From a virus, in the IMG/VR virus record IMGVR_UViG_3300022848_000535, positions 1-26,998 of that record: DNA of 26,998 bases; one strand, written 5' to 3'. The translations under genes and the position numbers were made by a program. Of the stretch, positions 1 to 10,200 are shown piece after piece (position 1 is the first letter of the stretch; every line of letters begins with the position of its first letter). The notes under the pieces are model-generated. The model did not search any database. It was not told where the DNA came from and saw only the letters and a list, made by a program, of their open reading frames with translations.

Positions 1-1
1 C

Positions 2-1102
2 AAAACAATTAACGGACCTGATAACACATTAACAAACATTGCAAATGGTTCATTAGCAAATTCAGCTGTCACTTTAGGTGCAACTTCGGTTTCTTTAGGT
101 GCTACGGCTTCATCAGCTTCAAACTTCAATATTACAGGCACATCAAGTTTATCAGGAACAGGTGCAGTTGATACAACAGGTTCAGGAAACAAATTAAGAT
201 TTAACTTTGCTAATGTAGGTTCTTTACCAGCAGCCGCAACTTACGAAGGTATGTTTGCATATGATGTTGGTGGTAATGACCCTTATGTTGCAGACGCAGG
301 TGGTTGGGTAAAATTAATTTCAGAAAATAGTTCAATAGCAGACATATCAAATGTTGGTAGTATTGCTTCTATTACAAACGGACAAGTTTTAGTTTGGAAT
401 TCTTCAGGTGGTAGATTTGACCCAGGTAACCAAAGTGCAGGTTTTAGTGCAGGTTCAGATTTAGACCAGGCAGGTGCAGATATTCAAGATATTGGTTACA
501 TTGGTCATAGGTCGCCAGATGATTCAGTTGTAAATACTTTAACTGTTACAGTTGCAACAAAAACAACTGAACATTATCATCACGGTACAGGTTCAACAAG
601 TGGTTATGTAATTGATGGTCACGAATCGCCAGCATTAACATTAGCACCAGGAACTCACAAATTTGACCAAGCAGATAGTTCAAACTCAGGACACCCATTA
701 CTATTTTATAGTTCATGGGATAAAGCAAGATTAATTTCTACAGGTGTAACAACAAGTGGTACACCAGGTAGTTCAGGTGCATATACACAAATTGAAATTG
801 ATGGCGATACACCGACACCATTATACTATCAATGTTCAGCACATGCATATATGGGACATGTTGTAGAGGCAATACAAGGTAAACAAAGACGAATAAATAA
901 TACTACCGATAAAACAAATACAGGTGATGGTTCTACTACGACAGTAACTTGTTTAGCTGGTTACACAGTAGATGATGTATTAGTATTTGTAAATGGTATT
1001 TGTTTAACACCAACAGACGATTATACAATTTCAGGAACAACATTAACATTTGTAGCGGCTCCGGCTGCTTCAGCAGAAATAGTGATAAGGTATCTAGGAT
1101 AA
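2..1102 (+). CDS. Tail-fibre-like structural protein with cupredoxin-like domain, 5' truncated
   Basis: The reading frame is open from base 2, so the start lies before the window; 366 residues are visible. The N-terminal part is Thr/Ser/Gly/Ala-rich with short repeats (LGATSVSLGATAS) typical of phage fibre shafts. Bases about 600-870 encode a cupredoxin-like block: a His in a GHP context (692-694), then YYQC-SAH-AYMGH with Cys 833-835, His 842-844 and Met 851-853, the order of type 1 copper ligands (His...Cys-x-x-His...Met). The C-terminal segment, with DGSTTTVT, VDDVLVFVNG and FVAAPAASAEIVIRYLG, is a beta-rich module common at the ends of marine phage fibres. The adhesin gene follows 4 bases downstream in the same structural block. 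The role is inferred as a virion fibre; copper binding is not demonstrated. Confidence 0.75.
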   Translation, partial: KTINGPDNTLTNIANGSLANSAVTLGATSVSLGATASSASNFNITGTSSLSGTGAVDTTGSGNKLRFNFANVGSLPAAATYEGMFAYDVGGNDPYVADAGGWVKLISENSSIADISNVGSIASITNGQVLVWNSSGGRFDPGNQSAGFSAGSDLDQAGADIQDIGYIGHRSPDDSVVNTLTVTVATKTTEHYHHGTGSTSGYVIDGHESPALTLAPGTHKFDQADSSNSGHPLLFYSSWDKARLISTGVTTSGTPGSSGAYTQIEIDGDTPTPLYYQCSAHAYMGHVVEAIQGKQRRINNTTDKTNTGDGSTTTVTCLAGYTVDDVLVFVNGICLTPTDDYTISGTTLTFVAAPAASAEIVIRYLG

Positions 1103-1106
1103 AAAT

Positions 1107-2336
1107 ATGGCAGAAAGTAACGCAAGTAAATTCGCAGGTAAAATAACTTCAGACGGAAAAATTGGTCAAGGCGGTTTAGCCGCTGGTGTTGGTGGAACAG
1201 ATTGGCAATCAAGTATTGTTACTGCTTCAACATTAACAGCAGTAGCTGGTGAAGGTTATTTTGTAAATACTACTTCAAGTGCAATTACAGTTACATTGCC
1301 AAGTTCAGCAGTTTCTGGAGATACAATTTCAATAGTAGATTACGCAGGAACTTTTGCTAGTAATAATATTACATTAGATGCTAACGGATTAAAAATAGAA
1401 GGTTCAACAGATAATAAAATTTTAACAACAAATAAAGAAGGTGTAACCATAACTTATGCAGATGCTACCAAAGGTTGGATTGCTTCTTCTGGAGTAAATT
1501 CAGGTAACCAAGCATTAGACCCAGGACCTTATGCAGTAGATTTTTTAGTTGTCGCTGGTGGTGGAGGTGGTGGTTCTACATATCATGGTGCTGGAGGAGG
1601 TGCTGGAGGATATAGAACATCAACTCAATCAATTAGTGTAGGTACATCAATTACTATTACAGTTGGAGATGGTGGTGCTGGTGGAGTTGCTTCAAACAAT
1701 TTAGGAACAACTGGTTCAACTTCTTCAATATCAGGTTCAGGTTTAACAACTATAACTTCTGCTGGAGGAGGTGGAGGAGGTACTGAAACTTTATTTAATG
1801 GACTTAATGGTGGTTCTGGTGGTGGTGCTTCTAAAGATGGAAGTATTGGCTCTGGTAATACACCTAGCGTATCTCCATCTCAAGGGAATAATGGTGGAAC
1901 TGGAAATAATTCTTTACCTAATTATGGCTCAGGTGGTGGAGGAGGTGCTTCTGCTGTTGGTGCAAATTCAACCTCAACAACAGGTGGAAATGGTGGAAAT
2001 GGTACAGCTTCATCAATCACAGGTTCTTCGGTAACTTATGCTGGTGGTGGAGGTGGTTCAACATATGATGGAGGAACACCTGGAACAGGTGGTTCAGGTG
2101 GTGGAGGGAATGGTTCTGGTGGTCAAGGCACTGCTGGTACAGTAAACACAGGAGGTGGTGGAGGTGGTAGTGAAAGGTCGCCAATTTCTAATGGTGGTGC
2201 AGGCGGTAAAGGTGTAGTCATTTTAAGCATACCTACAGCAAAATATTCAGGAACTATAACTGGAAGTCCTACGGAAGCAACATCAGGTGCAAATAAAATA
2301 TTAACATTTACAGGTTCAGGGAGTTATACATCATAA
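1107..2336 (+). CDS. Glycine-rich tail fibre / adhesin-like protein
   Basis: A 409-residue protein. Residues 1-135 look like a beta-structured fibre domain (GEGYFVNTTSSAITVTLPSS, GDTISIVDYAGTF). From YAVDFLVVAGGGGGG (about residue 145) to about 375 it is a long run of glycine-rich segments (GGGGGG, GGAGGYRTST, GGNGGNG). It closes with GGKGVVILSIPTAKYSGTITGSPTE and a short C-terminal tail. This 'VDFLVVAGGGGGG...GVVILSIP' architecture is common in marine phage fibre proteins. It resembles in principle the polyglycine-II adhesin tips of T-even phages, where glycine-rich loops decide receptor choice. It overlaps the next gene by one base (TAATG), implying coupled translation. Function in host recognition is inferred from composition and context. 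Confidence 0.72.
   Translation: MAESNASKFAGKITSDGKIGQGGLAAGVGGTDWQSSIVTASTLTAVAGEGYFVNTTSSAITVTLPSSAVSGDTISIVDYAGTFASNNITLDANGLKIEGSTDNKILTTNKEGVTITYADATKGWIASSGVNSGNQALDPGPYAVDFLVVAGGGGGGSTYHGAGGGAGGYRTSTQSISVGTSITITVGDGGAGGVASNNLGTTGSTSSISGSGLTTITSAGGGGGGTETLFNGLNGGSGGGASKDGSIGSGNTPSVSPSQGNNGGTGNNSLPNYGSGGGGGASAVGANSTSTTGGNGGNGTASSITGSSVTYAGGGGGSTYDGGTPGTGGSGGGGNGSGGQGTAGTVNTGGGGGGSERSPISNGGAGGKGVVILSIPTAKYSGTITGSPTEATSGANKILTFTGSGSYTS
1549..2215 (+). repeat. Glycine-codon low-complexity repeat region
   Basis: Imperfect GGT/GGA triplet runs, with GGTGGTGGAGG-type blocks near 1558, 1765, 1935, 2042, 2098 and 2155, encode the polyglycine segments of the adhesin-like protein. Such arrays can recombine or change length, which would alter the adhesin loops. 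No exact long tandem unit is visible. Confidence 0.7.
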
Positions 2337-2764
2337 TGGCTACTTTTGCAAAAATAGGATTAAACAACAAGGTAATAGAAATATTATCTATTCATAATAA
2401 TGAACTAAAAGATTCAAACGGAATTGAACAAGAAATTAATGGAATAGATTTCTTAACTAAACTTACTGGTTATCCAGTATGGAAACAAACATCTTACAAC
2501 ACTCATGGAGGAGTTCACTCAACTGGAGGAACACCTTTAAGAAAAAATCATGCAGGAATTGGTTATACTTATGATGAAGATAGAGATGCTTTTATATCAC
2601 CTAAACCTTTTAATAGTTGGATATTAAACGAAACAACTTGTCTATGGGAAGCACCAGTTGCTTATCCTACAGATGGAGAAACTTATCAATGGAATGAAAC
2701 AGCTTACCAAGCTGCATTATCCGATAGTTCGGATACTACAGTAGCATGGGAACAGGTTTCCTAA
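2336..2764 (+). CDS. Small conserved fibre-associated phage protein
   Basis: A 142-residue protein starting MATFAKIGLNNKVIEIL and containing KQTSYNTHGGVHSTGG, RKNHAGIGYTYDEDRDAF, PKPFNSWILNETTCLWEAP and a C-terminal YQWNE segment. I recognise this as a family often found next to fibre genes in marine myoviruses; its molecular role is unknown to me. It is rich in Trp and Tyr, has no signal peptide or membrane segment, and is probably a compact beta protein. Its ATG overlaps the stop of the glycine-rich gene (TAATG), so the two are probably translated together. A virion component or fibre-assembly factor is the likely role, by context only. Confidence 0.7.
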   Translation: MATFAKIGLNNKVIEILSIHNNELKDSNGIEQEINGIDFLTKLTGYPVWKQTSYNTHGGVHSTGGTPLRKNHAGIGYTYDEDRDAFISPKPFNSWILNETTCLWEAPVAYPTDGETYQWNETAYQAALSDSSDTTVAWEQVS

Positions 2765-2783
2765 TAACGATAATGAAAACTTG

Positions 2784-2791
2784 TATAAATA
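2784..2791 (+). promoter_or_regulatory. T4-type late promoter (TATAAATA) before gp8
   Basis: An exact TATAAATA lies in the 52-base gap before the gp8 gene. With T4 geometry (start point 6 bases after the octamer) the transcript would begin near 2797, at the AAGGAAG that is the only Shine-Dalgarno candidate (2797-2803, a rather long 13 bases from the ATG). It would start a transcript covering the baseplate and fibre genes. Confidence 0.7.
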
Positions 2792-2816
2792 TAACTAAGG
2801 AAGATAATTAAAAGAC

Positions 2817-4277
2817 ATGCCAGCAATTATAACAGACAGATTTAGAATTCACAATAGTGAACAGTTTTCAGAAGCCTTTTCTGAGGCGTCAGGTAATACT
2901 TTTTACTTAGGTATTGGTAGACCACAAGCATTCGCAACTTCTACAAGAGGTGACGCTAGAACAAATAACGAGGGTACAGATACATCTCCAGTTACTCCAG
3001 CAGACAATGTTAATTCACAACACTTTCCTTTTGATGATATGTTGGCGGCTAAGAAAATTACTTCTACAGATGTAACCTTTGCAGTTCCAAGAAGAAACTG
3101 GACAACAGGTACAACTTACGATATTTACAGACATGACTATGGAGAGTATTCAACAGGTACTACAACTGTTATTACAGCAAATGGTGGTGCGTCAACTTTA
3201 CATGACGCAGCTTTCTATGTACTCACAACAGACAGAAATGTTTACAAATGTTTAGATAACGATAGTAACACAGCTTCAACAGTAGAACCAACAGGAACAT
3301 CAACATCTATTCTATCAACAGCAGACGGATATAAGTGGAAATATATGTACACTCTATCTGCTTCGCAACAATCAAATTTCTTATCAACTGACTTTATGGC
3401 AGTTGCAACAAACTCAACAGTATCATCAGCAGCCGTTGATGGTGCAATCAATGTTTGTAAAATTAAAACTGCCGGTTCAGGTGGTACAGACGGTACTCAT
3501 ACAGGTATCGCAATCAGAGGTGACGGTTCTTCAGGAACAGTTTCAGTTACAGTAACTTCAGGTACAGTCACAGCCGTAACAGTTACAAATGCAGGAACAG
3601 GTTACACTTTTGGAACAATCAGTAATGCTCAAATCGTAGCCGCTGGTGCAACAAGTTTATCAGGTGCAGAAATAGATGTTATTATAGAATCAAAAGGCGG
3701 ACACGGATTTAATGCAGTAGAAGAATTAGGTGGATTTTATGTAATGATGAATACATCACTTGAAGGAACAGAAAGTTCAAACACAAGTGACTTCACAGTT
3801 ACAAATGACTTTAGAAAAATTAGTTTAGTTAGGGATCCAAATTCAGGCGGTTCAGCTGCCACAGCAACAACACTTAGAGGCACAAAAGCAGTTAACCTTT
3901 CAGGTGTTACAGGAACATTTACAGCTGATGAAGAAATAAATCAAGCTACTACAGGTGCAGTTGGTAAAGTTGTAGAATGGGATTCAGTAAACAGTATTTT
4001 ATATTACATTCAAACTAGACATACAGACGAAGGTATTGATAGTAACGGAGACCAAACAGCATTTAGTGGACAAAATGTTATCACAGGACAATCGTCTAGT
4101 GCTAATGGTACACCAACAACATCAACAAGCACTATTAACAGTCAAGTATTTACAAGTGGATATTCTGCTTCAGAAATGGATGCTGACTCTGGTGATATTC
4201 TTTACATTGAGAACAGAGCGCCGATTACAAGAGCTGCTGACCAAACAGAGAATATTAAACTAGTTATAGAATTTTAG
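2817..4277 (+). CDS. 8: Baseplate wedge subunit gp8
   Basis: A 486-residue homologue of T4 gp8, a structural subunit of the baseplate wedge. Matching landmarks are PRRNW (residues 91-95; T4 has PRRDW), VYKCLDN (142-148; T4 VYRCLD), DGYKWKYMYTL (170-180; T4 DGYVWEYLFEI) and the C-terminal SGDILYIENRAPITRAADQTENIKLVIEF, closely parallel to the T4 C-terminus (GEMIYMENRPPI...DQTEEINILFTF). T4 gp8 has about 334 residues. The extra length lies centrally, in Gly/Thr/Ser-rich beta segments at about 205-285 and about 350-450, the latter with a 'TADEEINQATTGAVGKV' module. A late promoter precedes it, and the giant structural gene follows after 9 bases. Confidence 0.92.
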   Translation: MPAIITDRFRIHNSEQFSEAFSEASGNTFYLGIGRPQAFATSTRGDARTNNEGTDTSPVTPADNVNSQHFPFDDMLAAKKITSTDVTFAVPRRNWTTGTTYDIYRHDYGEYSTGTTTVITANGGASTLHDAAFYVLTTDRNVYKCLDNDSNTASTVEPTGTSTSILSTADGYKWKYMYTLSASQQSNFLSTDFMAVATNSTVSSAAVDGAINVCKIKTAGSGGTDGTHTGIAIRGDGSSGTVSVTVTSGTVTAVTVTNAGTGYTFGTISNAQIVAAGATSLSGAEIDVIIESKGGHGFNAVEELGGFYVMMNTSLEGTESSNTSDFTVTNDFRKISLVRDPNSGGSAATATTLRGTKAVNLSGVTGTFTADEEINQATTGAVGKVVEWDSVNSILYYIQTRHTDEGIDSNGDQTAFSGQNVITGQSSSANGTPTTSTSTINSQVFTSGYSASEMDADSGDILYIENRAPITRAADQTENIKLVIEF

Positions 4278-4286
4278 GAGAGTTAA

Positions 4287-7200
4287 ATGCCAAGTCCAAC
4301 TGACTTTAACCTCTCGCCTTATTATGATGACTTTAGTGAGTCGAAGAAGTTTCATAGAATACTTTTTAGACCGTCATTTGCTGTTCAGGCTAGAGAGTTA
4401 ACACAATCACAATCAATTCTACAAAATCAAGTAGAAAGAGTATCAGACCATCTTTTTGAAAAAGGTGCAATGGTTATTCCTGGTGAAATTGGATATAACA
4501 TTAACTACTATGCTGTTAAGTTAACTTCATTTACAGATTCAGCCGCAGTTGGTGTTACACTTACAGACTTTGCTGGACTACAGTTAACAGGACAAACTTC
4601 AGGTGTCGTTGCAAAAGTAATTAATCAAGTTGCAGCTGTCGATACTGACCCTAATACATTATATGTTCAATATGAAACTTCAGGAACAAGTAATACAGCA
4701 AACTCATTTACAGATGGCGAAACAATTTCGGTATCAACAACTTTACAATCAGTAATCACAACAGTATCAGCAGTAGTTGATACAACAGCTACAGGTGCGG
4801 CTGCTTATGTGGCTGAGGGAACATATTACATAAATGGTTTTCATGTAAATGTATCTGAACAAACACTTATTTTAGACAAATATACAAATACACCATCATA
4901 TAGAGTTGGTCTATTAGTTACAGAATCTTTTGTAACACCAAATGATGACCTAAGTCTAAATGATAATGCACAAGGAACTTCAAATGTTAACGCTCCAGGT
5001 GCTCACAGATTTAAAATTGATTTAACACTTACAAAGAAATCTTTAACTGCTACAGATGACGCAAACTTTGTAGAGTTACTAAGATTAAAAGCAGGTATTT
5101 TACAAAATCAAGTTAGAACAACAGACTATGCAGTATTAGAAGATACATTAGCAAGAAGAACATTTGATGAATCAGGTGATTATGCTGTAAGAGATTTTGA
5201 TTTAGATTTAAGAGAACATTTAATTTCAGGTACTAACAGAGGAATCTATTTATCAGGAAATGGTGGATTAGAAACTAAAATTGCAGCCGGCATGGGACCA
5301 GGTAAAGCATATGTCAAAGGTTACGAAATTGAAACAATCGGAACATCTTTTGTAGATATAAACAAAGCAAGAGATTTTGATACACAAAATAACTTTACAA
5401 CAAAATTTGATGTAGGTAACTTTGTTAATGTTTCTAATATTTTCGGTTCACCAGATATCGGTTTTGTATCAGGGGCTACAGAAGCATTTAAAAGAATTAA
5501 CCTTTACGATACTTTAACAGCAGCAAGAGGTACAGAAAATACAGGTACAGGTGCAAGTATCAACTCTATTGGTCGTGCTAAGTCAAAAGGTTTTCAATAT
5601 GTAACAGGTGCAGCTTCTAGTTTAACATTTGCAAGTTCATCACTTACAAGTGCAATCTATAGACACTACATGTTTGATATTAACATGTTTACACATTTAA
5701 ATGTTACATCAAATACAGCATTCACAACTGGAGAAACTATTACAGGTAGTACATCAAATGCTACAGGTACAGTAGAAAGTTTAACTACAGTCACATCAGT
5801 TTCTTCAAGTGCAATTACAGTTGCTAGTCCAGGTGTTGTTTCAGCAACCGCTCACAATTTAAAAGAAGGACAACAAATCACATTCTCAGCAGTGAGTTTT
5901 GCAAACAACTCAACAGCTGTTACAACTAGTGATATCTTTACTGTTAGAAATCCAGGCACAAACGATTTTGAATTATATGAAAGTGATGGTACAACCGCTA
6001 CAAATATTACATCATACTCTTCTTCAGGAAATGTATTACATGGAGTTGTAGTTCTTTCAAGTACAAACGGTACTTTTGTCGCAGGTGAAACTATCACAGG
6101 TGGCACATCATCTAATACATCAATTATTCAAACAGACGCTGTTGGTTTAAGTGGTGTTACAATATATGATTTTGTACAGACTAAACAAATTGGTATGGCA
6201 GGCACACCAGCGTACACAGCTGATGTATCAAGAAGTGCCACATATGGAGAAAGTTTACAAATTACAGGTAACATTTCAGTTGCAAACAGCAGTGCCTCTG
6301 TTACAGGTTTTGGTACTTTATTTAATACAGAATTAAAAATTGGAGATGAAATTACAATCTCTACAGACGCAGGTGGAACAGTAACTAAAATTGTAGAAGC
6401 TATTGTATCAAATACTTCTTTAACATTAACAGCTGCCGTTGGTGGTTCAGATGTTTCTTCTAAATCAGTTGCAACTAGAAATAGAGGTAAACTACAAGAT
6501 TCAAATAAAAATATTTCAGTATTTAAATTACCTAATGAAGCAGTAAAAACTTTAAAGACAACTGCAAATAGTGGTATTACAGATACTAACTTCAAAGTTA
6601 GAAGACAGTTTGTTCAACAATTATCTTCAGGTTCAGGACAAATTTCAGCAGGTACAAATGAAACCTTTGCAAGTTTAGCTGAAGGAGATTATGTCATCTC
6701 TATTAAAGTAATTGGAGCTGCTTCATCTGGTGCTAACGGGGACATACTTAGTTTAACAGGTAATAATGGTAATGGCAATCCTATTTTTACATTATCAGGT
6801 TCACCAACAGGTAAAACACTTGACTTAGATTTCGGTACTGCTTACGCTGACGCAGAATTAAAAATTGTTGCAACTGTAAACAGAGCGGTTGCAGGTTCAA
6901 AAACAAAAACTTTAAATAGTAATTCTACAGTTGCTATCTCAACTCAATCTACTATTGAGAGTGGTGTAATTGGTTTATCAAAAGCAGATGTTTACCAAAT
7001 TAATAATATTTACATGGCACCTGATTTTAGTACAGTTGCTACAACAAGTCATACAGATATTACAAGTAGATTTGAATTAGACAATGGTCAGAGAGATAAC
7101 TTTTATGACATTGGTAGAATAAAATTAAAAACTGGAGAATTAACTCCAACAGGTAGATTACTTGTTGATTTTGACTACTTCTCTCACGGTTCAGGCGATT

Positions 7201-10200
7201 ACTTTGATGTTGACTCTTATTCAGGTGTTGTTGACTATGCAGATATTCCAGAATACAAATCAGATACAACAGGTCAAACTTTTCAATTAAGAGATTGTTT
7301 GGACTTTAGACCAAGAGTAGATGACGCAAGTACAATTAACTCAGGTGGTCAAGATAGAAGTTTTGATGGCACCGGTGCTTCAACAGTTGATATTGTTAAA
7401 TTTGGTGATGATGTAACTACAGACTTTGAATTTTACTTATCAAGAATTGATAAAATCTTTTTAGATAAAGACGGTGCATTTAAAGTTGTTGAAGGTGCTT
7501 CTTCATTAAACCCACAATTACCTAAAGCTTTAGACGGTGCAATGCATTTATACACATTGTCACTAGCGCCTTACACTTTATCTACCGAAGAAATAGAAAT
7601 TGAAACAGTTGATAATCGAAGATATACAATGCGAGATATTGGTAGATTAGAAAAAAGAATTGAGAATGTTGAGTATTACACACAACTTTCATTATTAGAA
7701 ACACAAACACAACAATTACAGATACAAGACGCAGACGGTTTTGATAGATTTAAAAATGGATTTATCGTAGATAACTTTACAGGTCACGGTGTTGGTGATG
7801 TTGGTAATTTAGATTACAAGATTGCAATGGACATGGCTTCAGGTGAGGCTAGACCTATATGTAAAACAGATTCAGTACAATTAATTGAAGCTGATGATGA
7901 CGGTACAGCAATTTTAACAACAGATAGAACAGACAATAACTATGCAAAAACTGGAGATTTAATTACTCTTCCTTATAGTGAAGAAACTTTAATCGACCAA
8001 CCTTTTGCAAGTAAATTTTTAAATGTTAATCCTTTCAATGTATTCACATGGGTTGGTACAATAGAATTAGACCCACCAGGAGATGAATGGAAAGAAACAG
8101 AAAGAGTACCAGAATTAGTAGTTAACCAAAATGGTATGTTCGATACTATGGCAGCTAACTTAGGTAATCCTAACTTAGCAGAAATAGAAATAGGCACAGT
8201 TTGGAATGAATGGCAAGATAATTGGGTTGGTAGACCAGTAGAAGCTGGAACTAGAAATATTGGTGGTACTAGAAGAGAACAAACATTCGCTAGAGGTGTT
8301 CCTAGAAGAGTATTACAAACACAAGAAATTACAACTGTTCAGCAAGTTAACCGAACTAGAACAGGTGTTAGAAGTGTATTCGTACCACAGGTTGTAAGAC
8401 GGTCTTTAGGTGATAGAATTCTTAATGTTGCATTTATACCTTTCATTAGAAGTAGAACAATAAATTTCACAGGTACAAGATTTAAACCTAACACTAGAGT
8501 TTATGCATACTTTGATAACATTGATGTATCTGCCTATGTTACACCAACTGGAGGCGCTTTAGGTGGTAATGTCGTGTCAGACGCTAATGGTGCATTGTCT
8601 GGAACATTCGCTATTCCTAGCCCAACGGTAGACGCAAATCCAAGATGGAGAACAGGTACAAGAATATTCAGATTGACAAGTTCATCTACAAATGATTTAA
8701 ACTCAGATGTAGAAACAGCTGGTGAAGGAGATTATTCAGCAAGAGGTTCATTAGAAACAGTTAGAGAAACTATTGTTTCAACAAGAGAGCCTAGAATTGT
8801 TAGAGAAAATACAACAGAAACTACAACAATTGCAAGAACATCAACTAGAAGAACAGACAGACAAGTTGGTTGGTGGGATCCACTTGCTCAAACATTCTTA
8901 GTAGATGATAAAGGCGGAGTATTTGTTACTTCACTTGATGTTTACTTTCAATCTAAACCAGAAACAGGTGATTCACAAGTTCCCGTAACTTTACAAGTTA
9001 GAGAAGTTAAGAATGGTTATCCATCTACAAACATTTTACCATTCTCAGAGGTGTCAATAAATCCTACTGCTGTGACAACTAGTACAGACGCTACAGTTGC
9101 AACAACATTTACATTCCCTAGTCCTGTATTCATACAAGAAAATACAGAGTATGCATTTGTATTATTAGCTAACTCACAAGAGTATAATGTTTATGTGTCA
9201 AGAGTAGGTCAAACTAATTTAGGTTCTGATAGAACAATATCATCACAACCTTATGCTGGTGTATTATTCAAATCTCAAAACGGTTCAACTTGGACTGCTG
9301 AACAGAATGAAGACATTAAGTTTAAAATGAAGAGAGCTGAATTTGAAAATGTAACTGGTAATGTTACTTTCACAAATGATACTTTACCAAGTAGAACATT
9401 AAAATCAAATCCAATTAGAACAACAAGTGGCTCAGATGTGATTAGAGTATTCCATCCAAATCACGGTATGCACGGTGTAACAAACAATGTAACACTTTCA
9501 GGATTTGAAGCGAGTACAGATTTTAATGGTATTACAGGTTCATCTATTAACGGAACATATACAGCATTAACAAATATCACACTTGATAGTTATGATGTTC
9601 AAATTGCAGATAGTTCAACCGCTACATCTTCAGGTGATACAGGTGGTTCAAATGTAGTTGCAACACAAAATAGATTATATGATGTTTCTATGTTGAACAT
9701 TCAAACTATGACTGTACCAGATACAAATATTGGTTATGCGATTAGACCTACTTCAGGTAAATCGGTTCATGGTTCAGAAACAGAATTTGTTTTAACACCT
9801 AGTGCAAGTGCTATTAATGTAATTGCAAATGATAATATTTACTTCGAATCTGCTCAAATGGTTGCAAGTGATATTAACCAAACAAACGAAATGACTGGTA
9901 GTAAATCATTATTTGTAACTTGTTCATTAACAACAGCAAACACAAAATTATCTCCTGTAATTGATACACAAAGAATTAGTATGATTACAGTTCAAAACAG
10001 ATTAAATAGTCCTACTTCTATTAATCATCCTAATTTTAAAGATGATGAACAATCAAGTGGTTCTTCAACAGCAGCTATTTACTGTACAAGACCTGTAGTA
10101 TTGGACAATCCATCTACAGCAGTTGAAATAAGATTGACTTCAAATGTAAGGTCAGACGCAGAGGTAGAAGTTTATTACAGAGCAACTTCATCCGAAGAAG

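Noticed and set aside
1771-2034. Plus-strand open frame rich in Leu/Val/Met in the glycine-repeat region
   Set aside because: It is the shifted reading of GGT/GGA repeats (giving VV/LV/ME runs), with no ribosome site; a product of low complexity.
6128-6595. Minus-strand open frame inside the DUF4815 gene
   Set aside because: It lies wholly inside a clear 2045-residue gene, has no ribosome site or promoter, and its Val/Pro/Thr composition reflects antisense of Thr/Ser/Gly codons.
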